43,448 nucleotides of DNA. It comes from Chara braunii. Its lineage: Eukaryota > Streptophyta > Charophyceae > Charales > Characeae. Position 1 is the stretch's first letter. Each line of letters starts with the position of its first letter. Positions 1 to 12,284 of this stretch are shown piece after piece. The translations under genes were made by a program, and so were the position numbers. Below the pieces are notes generated by a model. The model had not been told where the DNA came from, did not search any database, and saw nothing but the letters and a program-made list of their open reading frames with translations. The stretch lies in assembly GCA_003427395.1 (NCBI GenBank), contig BFEA01000031.1:4419361-4462808 (forward strand). The letters are read 5' to 3'.

Positions 1-3000
1 CAAGCACCCAAATCACTGAAAAACACAAGCTTTGAAGCAATCCATGAAGGGAAAACATCACCGAACTATCACAAGGTGAATCGCAACTTACCCAAACACC
101 CAAATCAGTTGAAACACAAGATTTGAAGCATCAACTCTAGGGGAAAGTTCACTGAACTATCACAAGGTGAATCACAACTTACCTTAACCTCCAAATCAGG
201 GAAAACATAAGCTTTGAAGGAATCTATGAAAGGGAAATATCACTGAACTATCACAAGGTGAATCGCGATTTACCCAAGCACCCAAATCAGTGAAAACACA
301 AGGTCTGAAGCAATCTATGAATAGGAAACAACATCGAACTATCACAAGGTGAATCGAACCTTACCCAAACCCCCAAATCATTAAAAACAAAAGGCTTAGC
401 TTTCATGCAATCTACGAAGGGAAAACATCACCCACCATCACAAGGTGAATCTCAACTTACCCAAGCACCCAAATCAGTGCCAGACATAAGCTTTGATGCT
501 ACCTTTGAAGGGGAAACATTACCAAACTATTACAAGGTGAATCGCAACTTACCTTAGCACCCAAATCAGTGAAAACTGGAGATTTGAAGCATCAACCCAA
601 GGGGAAAGTTCACAAAATTATCGCAAGATGAATCGCAACTTACCAAAGCACCCAAATCAGTCAAAACTCAGGATTTAGGTATCAACACGAGGGGAAAGTT
701 CACCTAATTGTCACAAGATGAATCACAACTTACCCAAGCACCCAAATCAATGAAAACTCAAGATTTGAAGCATCAACACGAGGGGAATGTGCACCAAACT
801 ATCAGAAGGTGAATTGCAACTTACCCAAGCACCCAAATAAGTGAGAACAAAAAATTTAAAGCAATCTATGAACAGGAAACATCACCGAATTATCACAAGG
901 TGAATCACAACTCACCGAAGCACCCAAATCAGTTAAAACACAGGCTTTGAAACAATCTATGAAGGGAAAACATCACTGAACTATCATAAGGTGAATCACA
1001 ACTTACCCAAGCACCCAAATCAGTGAGAACACAAGATTTGAAGCATCAATACAAGGGAAAGTTTACCGAATTAGCACAAGGTGAAACGCAATTTACCCAA
1101 GCACCCACGTCTGTGAAAACACAAGGTTTGAAGCAATCTATGAAGAGGAAACATCACCGAACTATCACAAGGTGAATTGTAACTTACCCAAGCCCCCAAA
1201 TAAGTGAACACACAAGATTTGAAACAATCTATGAAAGGGGAAACATCACCGAACTATCACAAGGTGAATCGCAACTTACCCAAGCACCCAAATCAGTGAA
1301 AACATAAGCTTTGAAGCAATCTATGAAGGGGAAACATCACCGAACTATCACAAGGTGAATCGCAACTCACCCAAGCACCCAAATCAGTAAAAACTCAGGA
1401 TTTGAGGCATCAACACAAGGGGAAGGTTCACTGAATTATCACAACTTGAAGATAGATCGCAACTTACCCAAGCACTCAAATCAGTGAAAACTCAAGATTT
1501 GAAGCATCAACACAAGGGGAAAGTTCACCGAACTATCACAAGATGAATCGCAACTTTCCCAAGCACCCAAATTAGTGAAAACTCAAGATTTTAAGCATCA
1601 ACACAAGGGGAAAGTTCACCGAACTATCACAAGCTAAATCGCAACTTACCCAAGCACCCAAATCAGTGAGAACAAAAAATTTGAAGCAATCTATAAAAAG
1701 AACCATCACCGAAGTATCACAAGGAAAATCGCAGCTTACCCAAGCACCCAAATCAGTGAAAACACAAGACTTAAAGCATCAACACAAGAAGAAAGTTCGC
1801 TGAACTAGCACAAGGTGAAACGCAACTTACCCTAGCACCCAAATCAGTGAAAACACAAGGTTTGAAGCAACTTATGAAGGGAAAACATCACCGAACTATC
1901 ACAAGGTAAATCGCAACTAACCCTAAGATCCCAATCAGTGAAAACACAAGCCATGAAGCAATCTATGAAGGGGAAACATCACCGAGCTATCACAAGGTGA
2001 ATCGCAACTTACCCAAGCACCCAAATCATTGAAAACATAAGTTTTGAAGCAATCTATGTAAGGGAAATATCACGGAACTATTACAAGGTGAATCACAACT
2101 TACCCAAACACCCAAATCAATGAACACATAAGCTTTGAATCAATCTATGAAGGGGAAACATCACCGAACTATTACAAGGTGAATCGCAACTTACCCAAGC
2201 ACCCAAATCAGTTAAAACACAAGGTTTGAAGCAATCTATGAAAAGGAAACATCACCGAAGTATCACAAGGTGAATCGAAACTCACGTTAGGCCCCAAATC
2301 AGTGAAAGCACAAACCTTGAAGCAATCTATGAAGGGTAAACATCACCGAACTATCACAAGGTGAACCGCAACTTACCCAAGCACCCAAATCATTGAAAAC
2401 ATAAGTTTTGAAGCAATCTATGTAGGGGAAATATCACAGAACTATCACAAGGTGAATCACAACTTACCCAAACACCCAAATCACTGAAAACATAAGCTTT
2501 GAATCAATTCACGAAGGCGAAACATTACCGAAGTATCAGAAGGTGAATCGCAACTTACCCAAACACCCAAATTAGTGAAAACACAAGGTGTGAAGCAATC
2601 AATGAACAGGAAACATCACCGAAGTATCACAAGGTGAATTGCAATTCACCCCAGCCCCCAAATCCGTGAAAACACAAACTTTGAAGCAATCTACGAAGGG
2701 GAAACATCACCGAACTATCACAAAGTGAATCGCAACTTACCCAAACCCCCAAATCAGTGACAACACAAACTTTAAAGCAATCCATGAAGATAAAAAAACA
2801 TCACCTAACTATCACAAGGTGAATCGTCACTTACCCAAACACCCAAATTAAGGAAAACATCAGCTTTGAAGCAATCTATGAGGGTCAAACATCACCGAAC
2901 AATCACAAGGTGAATTGCGACTTACCTAAGCACCCAAATCAGTGAAAACACAAGGTTTGAAGCAATCAATGAAGAGGAAACATCACCGAACTATAACAAG

Positions 3001-3830
3001 GTGAATCGCAACTTACCCAAGCCCCCAAATCAGTCAAAAAACAAAAGCTTTAAAGCAATTCATGAAGTGGAAACATCACCGAACTATCACAAGGTGAATC
3101 GCTACTTTCCCAAGCACCCAAATCACTGAAAACACAAGCTTTGAAGCAATCCATGAAGGGAAAACATCACCGAACTATCACAAGGTGATCGCAACTTACC
3201 CAAACACCCAAATCAGTGAAAACACAAGATTTGACGGATCAACTAAGGGGGGAAGTTCACCGAACTATCACAAGGTGAATCGCAACTTACCCAAGCACCC
3301 AGATCAGTAAGAACACAAGGTTTGAAGCAATCTATGAAGAGGAAACATCATCGAACTATCACAAGATGAATCGCAACTTACCCAAGCCTCCAAATCAGGG
3401 AAAACATAAGCTTTGAAAGAATCCATGAAAGGGAAACATCACTGAACTATCACAAGGTGAATCGTGATTTACCCAAGCACCCAAATCAGTGAAAACACAA
3501 GCTCTGAAGCAATATATAAATAGGAAACAACATCGAACTATCACAAGGTAAATCGCTACTTACCCAAGCCCCCAAATCATTGAAAACACCAAACTTAGCT
3601 TTGATGCAATCTACGAAGGGAAAACATCACCCACTATCACAAGGAGAATCTCAACTTACCCAAGCACCCAAATCAGTACAAAACACAGGCTTTGAAGTTT
3701 TCTATGAAGGGGAAACATCACCGAACTATTACAAGGTGAATCGCAAATTACCCAAGCACCTAAATCAGTCAAAACTGAAGATTTAAAGCATAAACCCAAG
3801 GGGAAAGTTCAGTGAATTATGGCAAGATGA
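1..3830. repeat. Higher-order repeat inside the 91-bp satellite
   Basis: Monomers near the start of the window recur with private variants about 3.11-3.20 kb later. The block from 1 matches that from 3111. The TGAATCGCGATTTACCC variant near 260 matches TGAATCGTGATTTACCC near 3459. The odd insert-bearing monomer with GGCTTAGCTTTCATGCAATC near 390 matches ACTTAGCTTTGATGCAATC near 3592. The following monomers with AACTGGAGATTTGAAG and AACTGAAGATTTAAAG also correspond. The offset grows from 3110 to about 3199 because the second block holds one extra monomer. This points to a higher-order unit of roughly 34-35 monomers. Confidence 0.75.
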
Positions 3831-6800
3831 ATCGCAACTTACCCAAGCACCCAAATCAATGAAAACTCAGGATTTGAGGCATCAACACAAGGGGAAAGTT
3901 CACTGAACTATCACAAGATGAATCACAACTTACCCAAGAACCCAAACCAGTGAAAACTCAAGATTTGAAGCATCAACACAAAGGAAAAGTTCACCAAACT
4001 ATCACAAGGTGAATCGCAACTTACCCAGGCACCCAAATCCGTGAGAACACAAAATTAGAAGCAATCTATGAACAGGAAACATCACCGAACTATCACAAGG
4101 TGAATCGCAACTTACCCAAGCACCCAAATTAGTGAAAACACAAGCTCTTAAGCAATCTATGAAGGGGAAACGTCACCGAACTATCACATGGTGAATCGCA
4201 ACTTACCCAAGCACTCAAATAAGTGAAAACACAAGATTTGAAGCATCAATACAAGGAGAAAGTCAACCGAACTAGCACAAGGTGAATCGAAACTTACTTA
4301 AGCACCCAAATCAGTGAAAACACAAGGTTTGAAGCAATTTATGAAGCGGAAACATCATCGAACTATCACAAGGTGAATCGCAACTTACCCTACCACCCGA
4401 ATCAGTGAAAACACAAGCTTTGAAATAATTTTTGAAGGGGAGATACCACTGAACTATCACAAGGTGAATTGCAACTTACCCAAGCACCCAAATCAATGAA
4501 AAGATTTGAAGCAATCTATGTATGGGAAACATCATCGAACTATCACAAGGTGAATCGCAACTTACCCAAGCACCCAAATCAGTGAAAACTCAAGATTTGA
4601 AGCATCTACCAAAAGAGAAAGTTCACCGAACTATCACAACATGAATCACAACTCAACCAAACACCCAAATCAGTGAAAACTCAGGATTTGAGGCATCAAC
4701 ACAAGGGGAAAGTTCATTGAATTATCACAAGATGAATCGTAACTTACACAAACACTAAAATCAGTGAAAACTCAAGATTCGAAGCATCAACACAAGAGGA
4801 AAATTCACTGAACTATCACAAGGTGAATCACCACTTACCCAAACCCCCAAATCAGTGAAAACACAAGCTTTGAAGCAACCTATGACGGGGAAACATCACC
4901 GAACTATCACCAGGTGAATCACAACTGACCCAAACACCTAAATCAGCGAAAACACAAGCTTTGCATCAATGTATGAAGGGGAAACATCACCGAACTATCA
5001 GAAGATGAATTGCAACTTACCCAAACACCCAAATCATTGAAAACAAAAGGTTTGAAGCAATCTATAAAGAGGAAACATCACTGAACTATTACAAGGTGAA
5101 TCGCAACTTATCGAGGTCCCCAAATCAGGGAAAACACAAACTTTGAAACAATCTACGAAGGGGAAACATCACCAAACTATCACAAGGTGAATCACAACTT
5201 ACCCAAGCACCTTAACCAGTGAAAACACAAGCTTTGAAGGAATCTATGAAGGGGAAACATCACCGAACTATCACAAGGTGAATCGCAACTTACCCAAGCA
5301 CCCAAATCAGTGAAAACACAAGATTTGAAACATCAATACAAGGGGAAAGTTCACTGAACTATCACAAGGTGAATCGCAACTTATCGAAGCACCCAAATCA
5401 GCGAAAACACAAGGTTTGAAGCAGTCTATGAAGAGGAAACATCACCGAACTGTCACAAGGTGAATCGCAACTTACCTCAGCCCCCAATTCTGTGAAAACA
5501 TAAGCTTTGAAGCAATCTATGAAGGGGAAACATCACCGAACTATCACAAGGTGAATCGCGACTTACCCAAGCACTCTAATCAGTGAAAACCCAAGGTTTG
5601 AACCAATCTATGAAGAGGAAACATCAATGAATGATCATAAGGTGAATCGCAACTTACCCAAGCACCCAAATAAGTGAAAACACAAGCTTTTAAGCAGTCT
5701 ATGAAGGGGAAACATCACCGAACTATAACAAGGTGAATCGCAACTTACCCAAGCACCCAAATCAGTGAAAACACAAGGTTTTAAGCAATCTATAAAGGGA
5801 TAACATTACCGAACTATCACAAGGTGAATCAGAACTTACCCAAGCTCCCAAATCAGTGAAAACATAAGATTTCAAGGATTAACACAAGGGGAAAGTTCAC
5901 CGAACTATTAGAAGGTGAATCGCAATGAACCCAAGCACCCAAGTTAGTGAAAACACAAGGTTTGAAGCAATCTCTGAAGAGGAAACATCCCCGAACTATA
6001 ACAAAGTGAATCACAACCTACCCAAGCTCCCAAATGATTGAAAACACACGCTTTGAAGCAATAAATGAAGAGGAAACATCACCGAATTATCACAAGGTGA
6101 ATCGCAACTTACACAAGCACCCAAATCAGTGAAAACATATGCTTTGAAACAATCTATAAAGGGAAAACATCATGGAATTATCACAAGGTGAATCGCAACT
6201 TACCCAAGCACCGAAATCAGTGAAAACACAACCTTTGAAGCAATCTATGAAGGGGAAACATCATTGAACGATCACAAGGTGAATCGCAACTTACCCAAGC
6301 ACCGAAATCTGTGAAAACACACTCTTTGAAGCAATCTAAAGAGGGAAAATATAACCGAAGTATCATAAGGTGAATCACGACTCACCCAAACACCCAAATC
6401 AGTGAAAACACAAGGTTTGAAGTAATCTGTGAAGAGGAAACATCACCGAAGTATCACAAGGTGAATCGCAGCTTACCCAAACCCTTAAATCAGTGAAAAC
6501 ACAAGCTTTGAAGCAGTCTATGAAGAGGAAACATCACCGAACTTTCACAAGGTGAATTGCAACTTACCCAAGCACCCTGATCAGTGAAAACAGAAGCTAT
6601 GAAGCAATTTATTAGAGGGAAATATAACCAAACTATCACAAGGTGAATTGCAGCTTACACGAGCACCCAAATTAGTGAAATCACAAGATTTGAAGCATCA
6701 ATACAAGAGGAAAGTTTATCGATCTATCCCAAGGTGAATCGCAACTTATTCAAACCCCCAAATCAGTGAAAACACAAGGTTTGAAGCAGTCTATGAAGAG

Positions 6801-7225
6801 GAAAAATCACCGAACTATCACAAGGTGAATCGCGACTTACCCAAGCACCCAAATCAGCAAAAATACATGGTTTGAAGCAATCTATGAAGAGGAAACATCA
6901 CCGAACTATCACAAGGTGAATCGCAATTTACCCAAGCCCCCAAATAATTGAAAACACAAGCTTTGAAGCAATCTATGAAGGGGAAACATCACCGAACTAT
7001 CACAAGGTCAATCGTAACTTATCCAAGCACCCAAATCAGTGAAAGCACAAGCTTTGAAGCAATCTGTGAAGGGGAAACATAACCGAACTATCACAAGGTG
7101 AATTGCAACTTACCCAAGCACCCAAATAAGTGAAAACACAAGATTTGAAGCGATCTATGAAGAGGAAACATTACCGAACTATCACAAGGTGAATCACAAC
7201 TTACCCAAGCACCCTAATCAGTGAG
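1..7225. repeat. 91-bp satellite array, about 79 copies
   Basis: A tandem array of a 91-bp monomer fills the left sixth of the window and enters it already in progress. Each copy reads roughly: CAAGGTGAATCGCAACTTAC, then CCAAGCACCCAAATCAGTGA, then a variable middle, then ACCGAACTATCA. Two monomer types alternate irregularly. Type A has AAGCAATCTATGAAGGGG followed by AAACATCACC. Type B has AAGCATCAACACAAGGGG followed by AAAGTTCACC. Both are the same length. Neighbouring copies differ at many sites, so this is an old or slowly homogenised array. Long-range comparison shows that blocks recur about 3.1-3.2 kb apart. The array has no sustained open frame. It could be a centromeric, pericentromeric or subtelomeric satellite; the sequence alone does not say which. 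Confidence 0.95.
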
Positions 7226-7240
7226 AATTGAAGTTTTGAC

Positions 7241-7434
7241 AAGAGGAGGAGGGGGAGAAAAAGAAAAGGAAGAAGGAGAGGAAGGAGAAGAAGAAGAAGA
7301 AGAAGAAGAAGAAGAAGAAGAAGAAGGAGAGAAGAAAGAGAAGAAGGAAGAGAAGCAGAAGAAGAAGAAGAAGAAGAAGAAGAAGAAGAAAAAGAAGAAG
7401 AAGAAGAAGAAGAAGAAGAAGAAGAAGAAGGAGG
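7241..7434. repeat. GAA/AAG polypurine microsatellite
   Basis: A 194-bp run of purines on the plus strand, mainly (GAA)n and (AAG)n, is broken by one C at 7356. It directly follows the last degenerate satellite monomer. Such mirror-symmetric purine tracts can form triplex DNA. The open frames on both strands here encode only Glu/Lys or Ser/Leu/Phe homopolymers and are artefacts of the repeat. Confidence 0.95.
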
Positions 7435-7999
7435 TCTCCGTTCTCTTTCACTCACCTCTTGCTGGTCTCTAGGCAGTGGAGTCCCAATGCTTGATTCTAG
7501 CCTCCTGGGTATGGTTTTTCCTCCCTCCCAAACTCTCTCCTCCTTCCGTCACCCCTCTCCTTTAGTTATGGCAGACTCCTACTTCTAAGGTTGTGGTGTC
7601 TTTCCCTCTAGAAGGGTTATGGGGACCCCTTTTAGCCTTTCGTCCTACTTCACAGCCTGAGGGCTATGGCGGACCACTCTCCTTGCTCCCTTCTAGCCTC
7701 TAGGTCACCTTCCTCAGCCCTACCACTATAGCCAGGCTACAGGCTAGCTCCGACCCTCACTCCCTTGCTTCTCTCCTACTCGGACTCTTTTCTGGACTCA
7801 TGTGGGCAGCATGGGCACCTCTCATGCTCAAATGAGAGTGGCGGCCTACACCTTCGGCTTATGTAGGCTAGCACAGGTGCACCGCCCAACCTCAAGGCCC
7901 CTCCAAGTGCCTCTAGGTGGAGTGAGGTACCCCAAAGGCCAAATTATCAGTTTCGGTCTACCTAGAGGTACCTGGGCCTTATTTTGGCCAGGTACATGC

Positions 8000-8028
8000 A
8001 GTCCGAGAGGCTGGTACCCTCTCGGACT
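8000..8028. repeat. Perfect 10-bp inverted repeat
   Basis: AGTCCGAGAG at 8000-8009 and its exact complement CTCTCGGACT at 8019-8028 flank a 9-nt loop. A second, imperfect hairpin follows at about 8068-8103, with arms built on CTGCCTTTTGGG and CCCAAAATGCAG. Confidence 0.8.
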
Positions 8029-8397
8029 ACCCCTTGGCCTGCCCCGACCTCTTTTTACTTCAAAAAATGCTGCCTTTTGGGGTACCTTTTCCCAAAATGC
8101 AGCCTTTACTAAAAATTCAGGCCTCAAGGCTCATTTTACGTCTTTTTCTTGATGTAGGCCTCCTTTGGGTAGGCCGTTGCATTTTTCCAAGTAGCGGCAC
8201 AGATCTCAGCCTTGGATTTGGCTAAGATCTATGGTTCTCATCATTCCGAATTACTCCAAGCTCCCCCTTGATCCAAATTTGTTGCTCAAATTTTTAATTT
8301 TTTTCATGTACCTGGCCCAAACCTTGGCCCAAATTCGCAGTTTTGTCTTGTCCCTGTCTTTGTTTTCCCTCCATTTTGCTGCCAACTCATTCTGGAG

Positions 8398-8433
8398 CTA
8401 GCCGTTTTGTGTCATCCCACAAAAAACGGCTAG
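8398..8433. repeat. Perfect 11-bp inverted repeat
   Basis: CTAGCCGTTTT at 8398-8408 pairs perfectly with AAAACGGCTAG at 8423-8433 across a loop of 14 nt. No U-tract follows and no gene ends here, so a terminator is not supported. Confidence 0.8.
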
Positions 8434-8534
8434 ATCTCCTCCTTTGCAAGATCAGATTTCAGATTTAAGGCCCAAAAATGAGTCGGCCAACTCACATTTG
8501 CATTTTTCCTTATTTTTGCTGCTAAAATTCAGAT

Positions 8535-8573
8535 ATTGCAGAGATAATGCCCCAAGGGCCTTATCTCTGCAAT
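8535..8573. repeat. Perfect 13-bp inverted repeat
   Basis: ATTGCAGAGATAA at 8535-8547 and TTATCTCTGCAAT at 8561-8573 are exact complements around a 13-nt loop. It lies about 170 bp left of the candidate LTR start at 8742. Its role is unknown. Confidence 0.85.
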
Positions 8574-8741
8574 CCGGACTGCACTCCTAGGATCTAGGAG
8601 GGATGAGGTCACCATTGAGACCTGCCAGTCCCTACCGCTGCAGTCCCAACCTGACGGCACTTTTCCCTCCGCCCATTCCTCCTCCTTTATCTCATTCTCC
8701 CCTCTTTTTCTCCAATTTTTCCCTCCTCTCTCTTTTATTAC

Positions 8742-10146
8742 TGTTGGGACAAGTGTGCAACAGCGATTTCTCCTCTTTCTAGCTATTGGACCTTTCCCAA
8801 GGCCTGATTTTGTTACCGACATATGGCCGTTACGCCCCGGACTACAGTAGTGGCACCCCCCCCCCCAGGGTCCAAGGGGGCTCCTTTTTGTTGCCGTCGC
8901 TCTGAGTTTGCTCCGATTAACTCTGGCGAGCCTTTTCTCCACGTGGAGTCCTTGGGACTCCGTCTTTCTTGGCCTGGCTGGTCTGGGATAGCCTGGACCG
9001 CTCACCGGCCCCTCTCACTGCCGCTATTCCATCTTTCCTTTCCCCTCGGCACCTCCCGTCGGCGCCTGCCGCAGCGGCACTTAACGTTTTCATCCGGACT
9101 CCCCGGCCCGGTTGGTCCCGTCCACCTGACGTCATGCCATTTTATTTCTGTTGTCGTTGCATTTGATCCAGGACCCCTTGGGTTGCCCAGGTACCCTCCG
9201 TTTTTCCCGCCTCGTGCCCGTCTTCTCCGTTCTGTCGACAATTTCTGTCAACGCCCGACTTCTCCTCCTTTTCTTATTTCTCCTAGCCCCTCCCCTTCGT
9301 CCGACGTCACCCTGGGTGACGACCCGCTCTTGCGCGTCCCCCTTTCTTGGGCTGGTTGCCAACTACCGTGTTGACGGCATCCGAACTTCGACCCCTGTCC
9401 TCGACTCCTGACATTTTTATTCCGTCGATATCCAACCTCCTAGTGGTTCCGCGGGCGCCATCATTTTGTTTGGGCCCATGTGGTCCCTGGCCCTTCGGCC
9501 TGCCCGCGGTACGTCTATCCCTTGGTCTCACGCGGTTCCTGGCACTCCGTCCTGCTGATACCCCATTGTCCCTTGGTCCCGCGCGATCCCCGACACCTGG
9601 TTCCGCCGGCACCGCACCTCTTCCTAGTCCCCTGTGGTCCCTGGCATTTCGTCCCCCTTGTACCATGTTTTTCCTTGGTGCTTCTGACGTCTTTTCAGCC
9701 TTACGGCGGTCTCCGCCCCCCGTTCCCCTTGCGTCCCACACGTTGTTCCGCTCCGGGTGCCGGTTCCCACTTAACCTGCAATCTCCTTGGCCCTCCCGCC
9801 ATCGTGTCGCGTCAGCGCCTTGCGCCCTGTCCCTTCCTACTCTCCTTCCTTCCCTTGCTGCGCACCTCCTATGCTACTGCCAACTTCCCGGCGGCCCTCC
9901 TTCGTTCTTGGGGAAAGAGCTGCCCTTGCTACCCTCTCACAGTGCTTCACCGCTTCCTGTTTAGATAGTTCCTTTCTATTTTTGGCGGTCCTGACGACTC
10001 TAGGCAACCTCTACCTTCCTACTGTCTGTGCTCACACTTCCGTTTCTTCCAGCATTCCTGCCTCCGGTCTTCTCTGCCGTGCACAAATCGGTCATATACA
10101 GTCTCTTGAGTGATGGGAAATCATTCGGAACTCACCAGTCCCGACA
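8742..10146 (+). mobile_element. Candidate GC-rich LTR-like block
   Basis: The block begins TGTTGGGAC and ends GTCCCGACA, which are inverted complements with one mismatch, as is typical of LTR ends (TG...CA). The same TGTCGGGAC start marks the insertion at 32101. The interior is GC-rich and pyrimidine-rich on this strand and holds a 52-bp minisatellite. Many overlapping frames on both strands are a by-product of the low stop-codon density. The alternative is that the LTR extends to 12284, where the same CCCGACA end recurs. I did not find a matching partner LTR in the window, so the call rests on end motifs only. Confidence 0.4.
9477..9683. repeat. 52-bp degenerate minisatellite
   Basis: Four consecutive copies of 51-52 bp can be aligned, each starting near (C/G)(A/C)(T/C)G(T/C)GGTCCCTGGC and ending near CCCTTGGTCC. 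The copies are diverged but keep register. The array sits inside the GC-rich candidate LTR block. Confidence 0.7.
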
Positions 10147-10254
10147 ACGTGCTAGAGCCATAGGAGTTAGTTTCAATTCTTGCATTTTCTGAGCTAGGTG
10201 TTTTTACTTGGATCAATTCGCGCATTTGCTGACATCTTTTGTTATACTTGGCCT

Positions 10255-10580
10255 TGTATAAATTTTGGTAAGCCACTTTCTCTACGGGAAGCGCTGCCGA
10301 AGTTTCTACAAATCCAAGGAGTTAGTCAAATTTTGGCTTTTGAAAGTTCGACTTGTCTGAAGTTCATACATGGCTTAGTAAAAATCTGGAAAGTATTTTT
10401 TTCTAAAGGGAGTGCTGCCCAAATTTTTGCTAATTCAGGGAGTTAGACAAAATTGGACTTTGGAAACTCAAAGACTATTTCTGCTGTCATATTTGGGCTG
10501 ATATAAATTATGAAAAGACACTTTTCCTACGGGAAGCACTGCCGAAATTTTCTTGATTTAAAGGAGTTAGATTTTTTTTT
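10255..10580. repeat. 122-bp repeat, 3 copies
   Basis: The motif GGGAAGCGCTGCC or GGGAGTGCTGCCC followed by AAATTTTTGCT-like text occurs at about 10286, 10408 and 10531, a spacing of 122-123 bp. The text between includes GGAGTTAG and TAAAAATCTGG. The same repeat is expanded in unit B. Confidence 0.75.
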
Positions 10581-11746
10581 GACAGGTGGCGATTCTGGCG
10601 ATCCTCCCTGGATAGAGGAGATTCTGCCATTAGCCTACCTTTGCTTTGGGGATTGGCTTAGAGGTAGGCTTAGACCTGGTTGGCAGATGGTTTGAGTGGG
10701 AATGTACTATGGAGGTTCATCCCCCATATGCTGACGATTTAGCTTGGGTATTGAACTGTTTTATGGTACAAGCCTTTCTTGGACAGTCGATTCAAGACTC
10801 AGATTGATCCTACGTAGATCATTTTCTGTTATCACGGATAACAGGACGGTTGGTTGACCACCGACTTGTCGGTTCACGACACAACTTTGCTTATACCTGT
10901 ACCTCAGCTTGATTGCCTTAACCCTGAGACTTGATATGTTTCTTTGAAGATTTTAACCGGACTTCTTTTAATGGTCATTATAAAGAAATGATGAAATTTA
11001 CAAAGAATTGCATTATGAGTGGGGCTTGAGTGTGTGAGGCGTGGTATGAGTTACAAGGAACAGTAAAGTTGACCACATTGGTGTATGGCAATGTGGCTAT
11101 TTATGTGTGCCTGTGTTTTATGCAGGTTAGTATTTTGGAACTTGGTATATGAGTCATACTTTGGAGGCAGTGAGAATGACAACCATATGTCGCGCGATCT
11201 GCAAACCTGATGGGTTTATGTTTCTCCACTCTTTTATTGCTATCTCGAATTCTGAATTTATATATGAGTGCTGGGGTGCTTGTATATTTTATTTGATTGG
11301 TTTTGCTTATTAATTTTTATATAGTTGGACGTTGTAGTCTGTGGCAGCCGTCAAAGTCAAACCCCTTGACTTTCGCCCAAGCCCGGAGTGACACTCATCT
11401 CCAGGCCAGTAAGAAACGACCGCCACTACAGGTATGGACCTGTGTACCACGCACTCTGCACGGGTTGCAGGAGAGGGTGTGTGGTTTTCAACCGCGCATG
11501 GCGGTTGTCCCGCGTCGAGAGATTAACCCTCAGGGCGCGTGTCAACCGACACTTGAGCGTCGAACGCGACCCTCGAGATTAACGAGGACCTCGTTAGTAT
11601 GAGTACTACATAGTACGCGATCATTGCGATCGCTTGCGTGCGCTTACATTGCGAGTCGATATGAGTTAACCCTGCGACTGCGTTGTTTTATATTAAGTCT
11701 CGCGCGCGACGCCTATCCGATTTCCGCGTCGGAAAGTTATAGGATG

Positions 11747-12284
11747 GCTACCGAGGGGCTAGGAGCGTTGTCACGTTATTTGTGTTGTGTCGTTTCGTAT
11801 GTACGTGTGTGTGTTGTTGTCTTGTGGTTGTTAGAGTGGTGTGCTCGTGGTGTGTGGGATGCGTCCTAGTCGATTTACGACGAGCCGCGCTTGGGACTTC
11901 AGCCCCCCAAATTGTCGGTTCGCGTGCGGGTCCGATAGGCGTATTACCACGCGTACCCCTTATGCTACAGAGAACGAGAAACGCCCTCGGCTGGTCCACC
12001 TCTGCGATTGCAACCGAGTAGCTTTCGTACTGTGGACTGGTAGCTCGGCGGGGATACGCCTACCGAAGGGAGGTGACAACTCCCGTAAGGTGGAGGTAAG
12101 TTGTGCCTCGCGTAGACCCTATCCTGTCGTAGGGGCTCACGAGAGGTATGGCTGGCGCACTCGGCCGGAGCGGCCTACGGAAGCTCCACTTGTGTGTTCG
12201 TGACGAGGTTGGTCCAACTCCTACGTGACACGACCGAGAGGGTCCGACACTGCTACGTGCGGTGCCGGACTGATGCGCCCGACA
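11747..12284 (+). repeat. LTR 3'-end homology block, copy 1
   Basis: This is the end of unit A. The same block recurs at 14144-14600 and 36424-36934. Shared landmarks are GGGACTTCAGCCCCCCAA (copies 1 and 2), ACGCCCTCGGC, GGGGATACGCC, CCTATCCTGTCGT, GCTGGCGCAC and ACTCCTACGTGACA. Conservation of this part above the rest suggests it holds functional LTR sequence (for example R-U5), but no TATA or polyadenylation signal is clear enough to call. Confidence 0.7.

Larger units (their letters stand above)
7435..8741. other. Gene-free stretch with hairpins
   Basis: I see no convincing gene in these 1.3 kb. The longest frames (about 7802-8152 plus and 7846-8127 minus) overlap each other on opposite strands and show no domain. 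What stands out is a cluster of inverted repeats, listed separately. Coding potential is judged low. Confidence 0.6.
10147..12284 (+). mobile_element. LTR-related tandem unit A (2,138 bp)
   Basis: This unit starts ACGTGCTAGAGCCATAGG right after CCCGACA and ends GATGCGCCCGACA. It is followed directly by a second, diverged copy (unit B). In order it holds: three copies of a repeat of about 122 bp carrying GGGAAGCGCTGCC; a block with the perfect hairpin CTGTTATC-ACG-GATAACAG (10826-10844); a block of CG-rich text from about 11330; and a last 500 bp shared with unit B and with the right end of the insertion at 32101-36934. No protein domain is visible. The shared CGACA end and homology to an insertion with target duplication argue for LTR-derived DNA. 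Confidence 0.6.

Noticed and set aside
3580-3786. 68-codon plus-strand frame inside the satellite
   Set aside because: It spans just over two 91-bp monomers. 91 is not a multiple of three, so the frame cannot persist between copies and is a chance product of one diverged monomer.
1-7225. CRISPR-like regular repeats
   Set aside because: Repeats are contiguous and 91 bp long, with no unique spacers, and the setting is eukaryotic.
7201-7472. Glu/Lys-, Ser- and Leu/Phe-rich frames
   Set aside because: They are translations of the GAA purine tract on both strands.
8529-10113. Many overlapping frames up to 205 codons on both strands
   Set aside because: GC-rich, stop-poor DNA gives long frames in several phases at once. 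None has a domain, and the underlying DNA includes a 52-bp minisatellite.
10147-10166. Primer-binding site ACGTGCTAGAGCCATAGG
   Set aside because: It resembles plant TGGTATCAGAGCC-type sites only loosely, lacks the leading TGG, and recurs after unit A, so it cannot be called.
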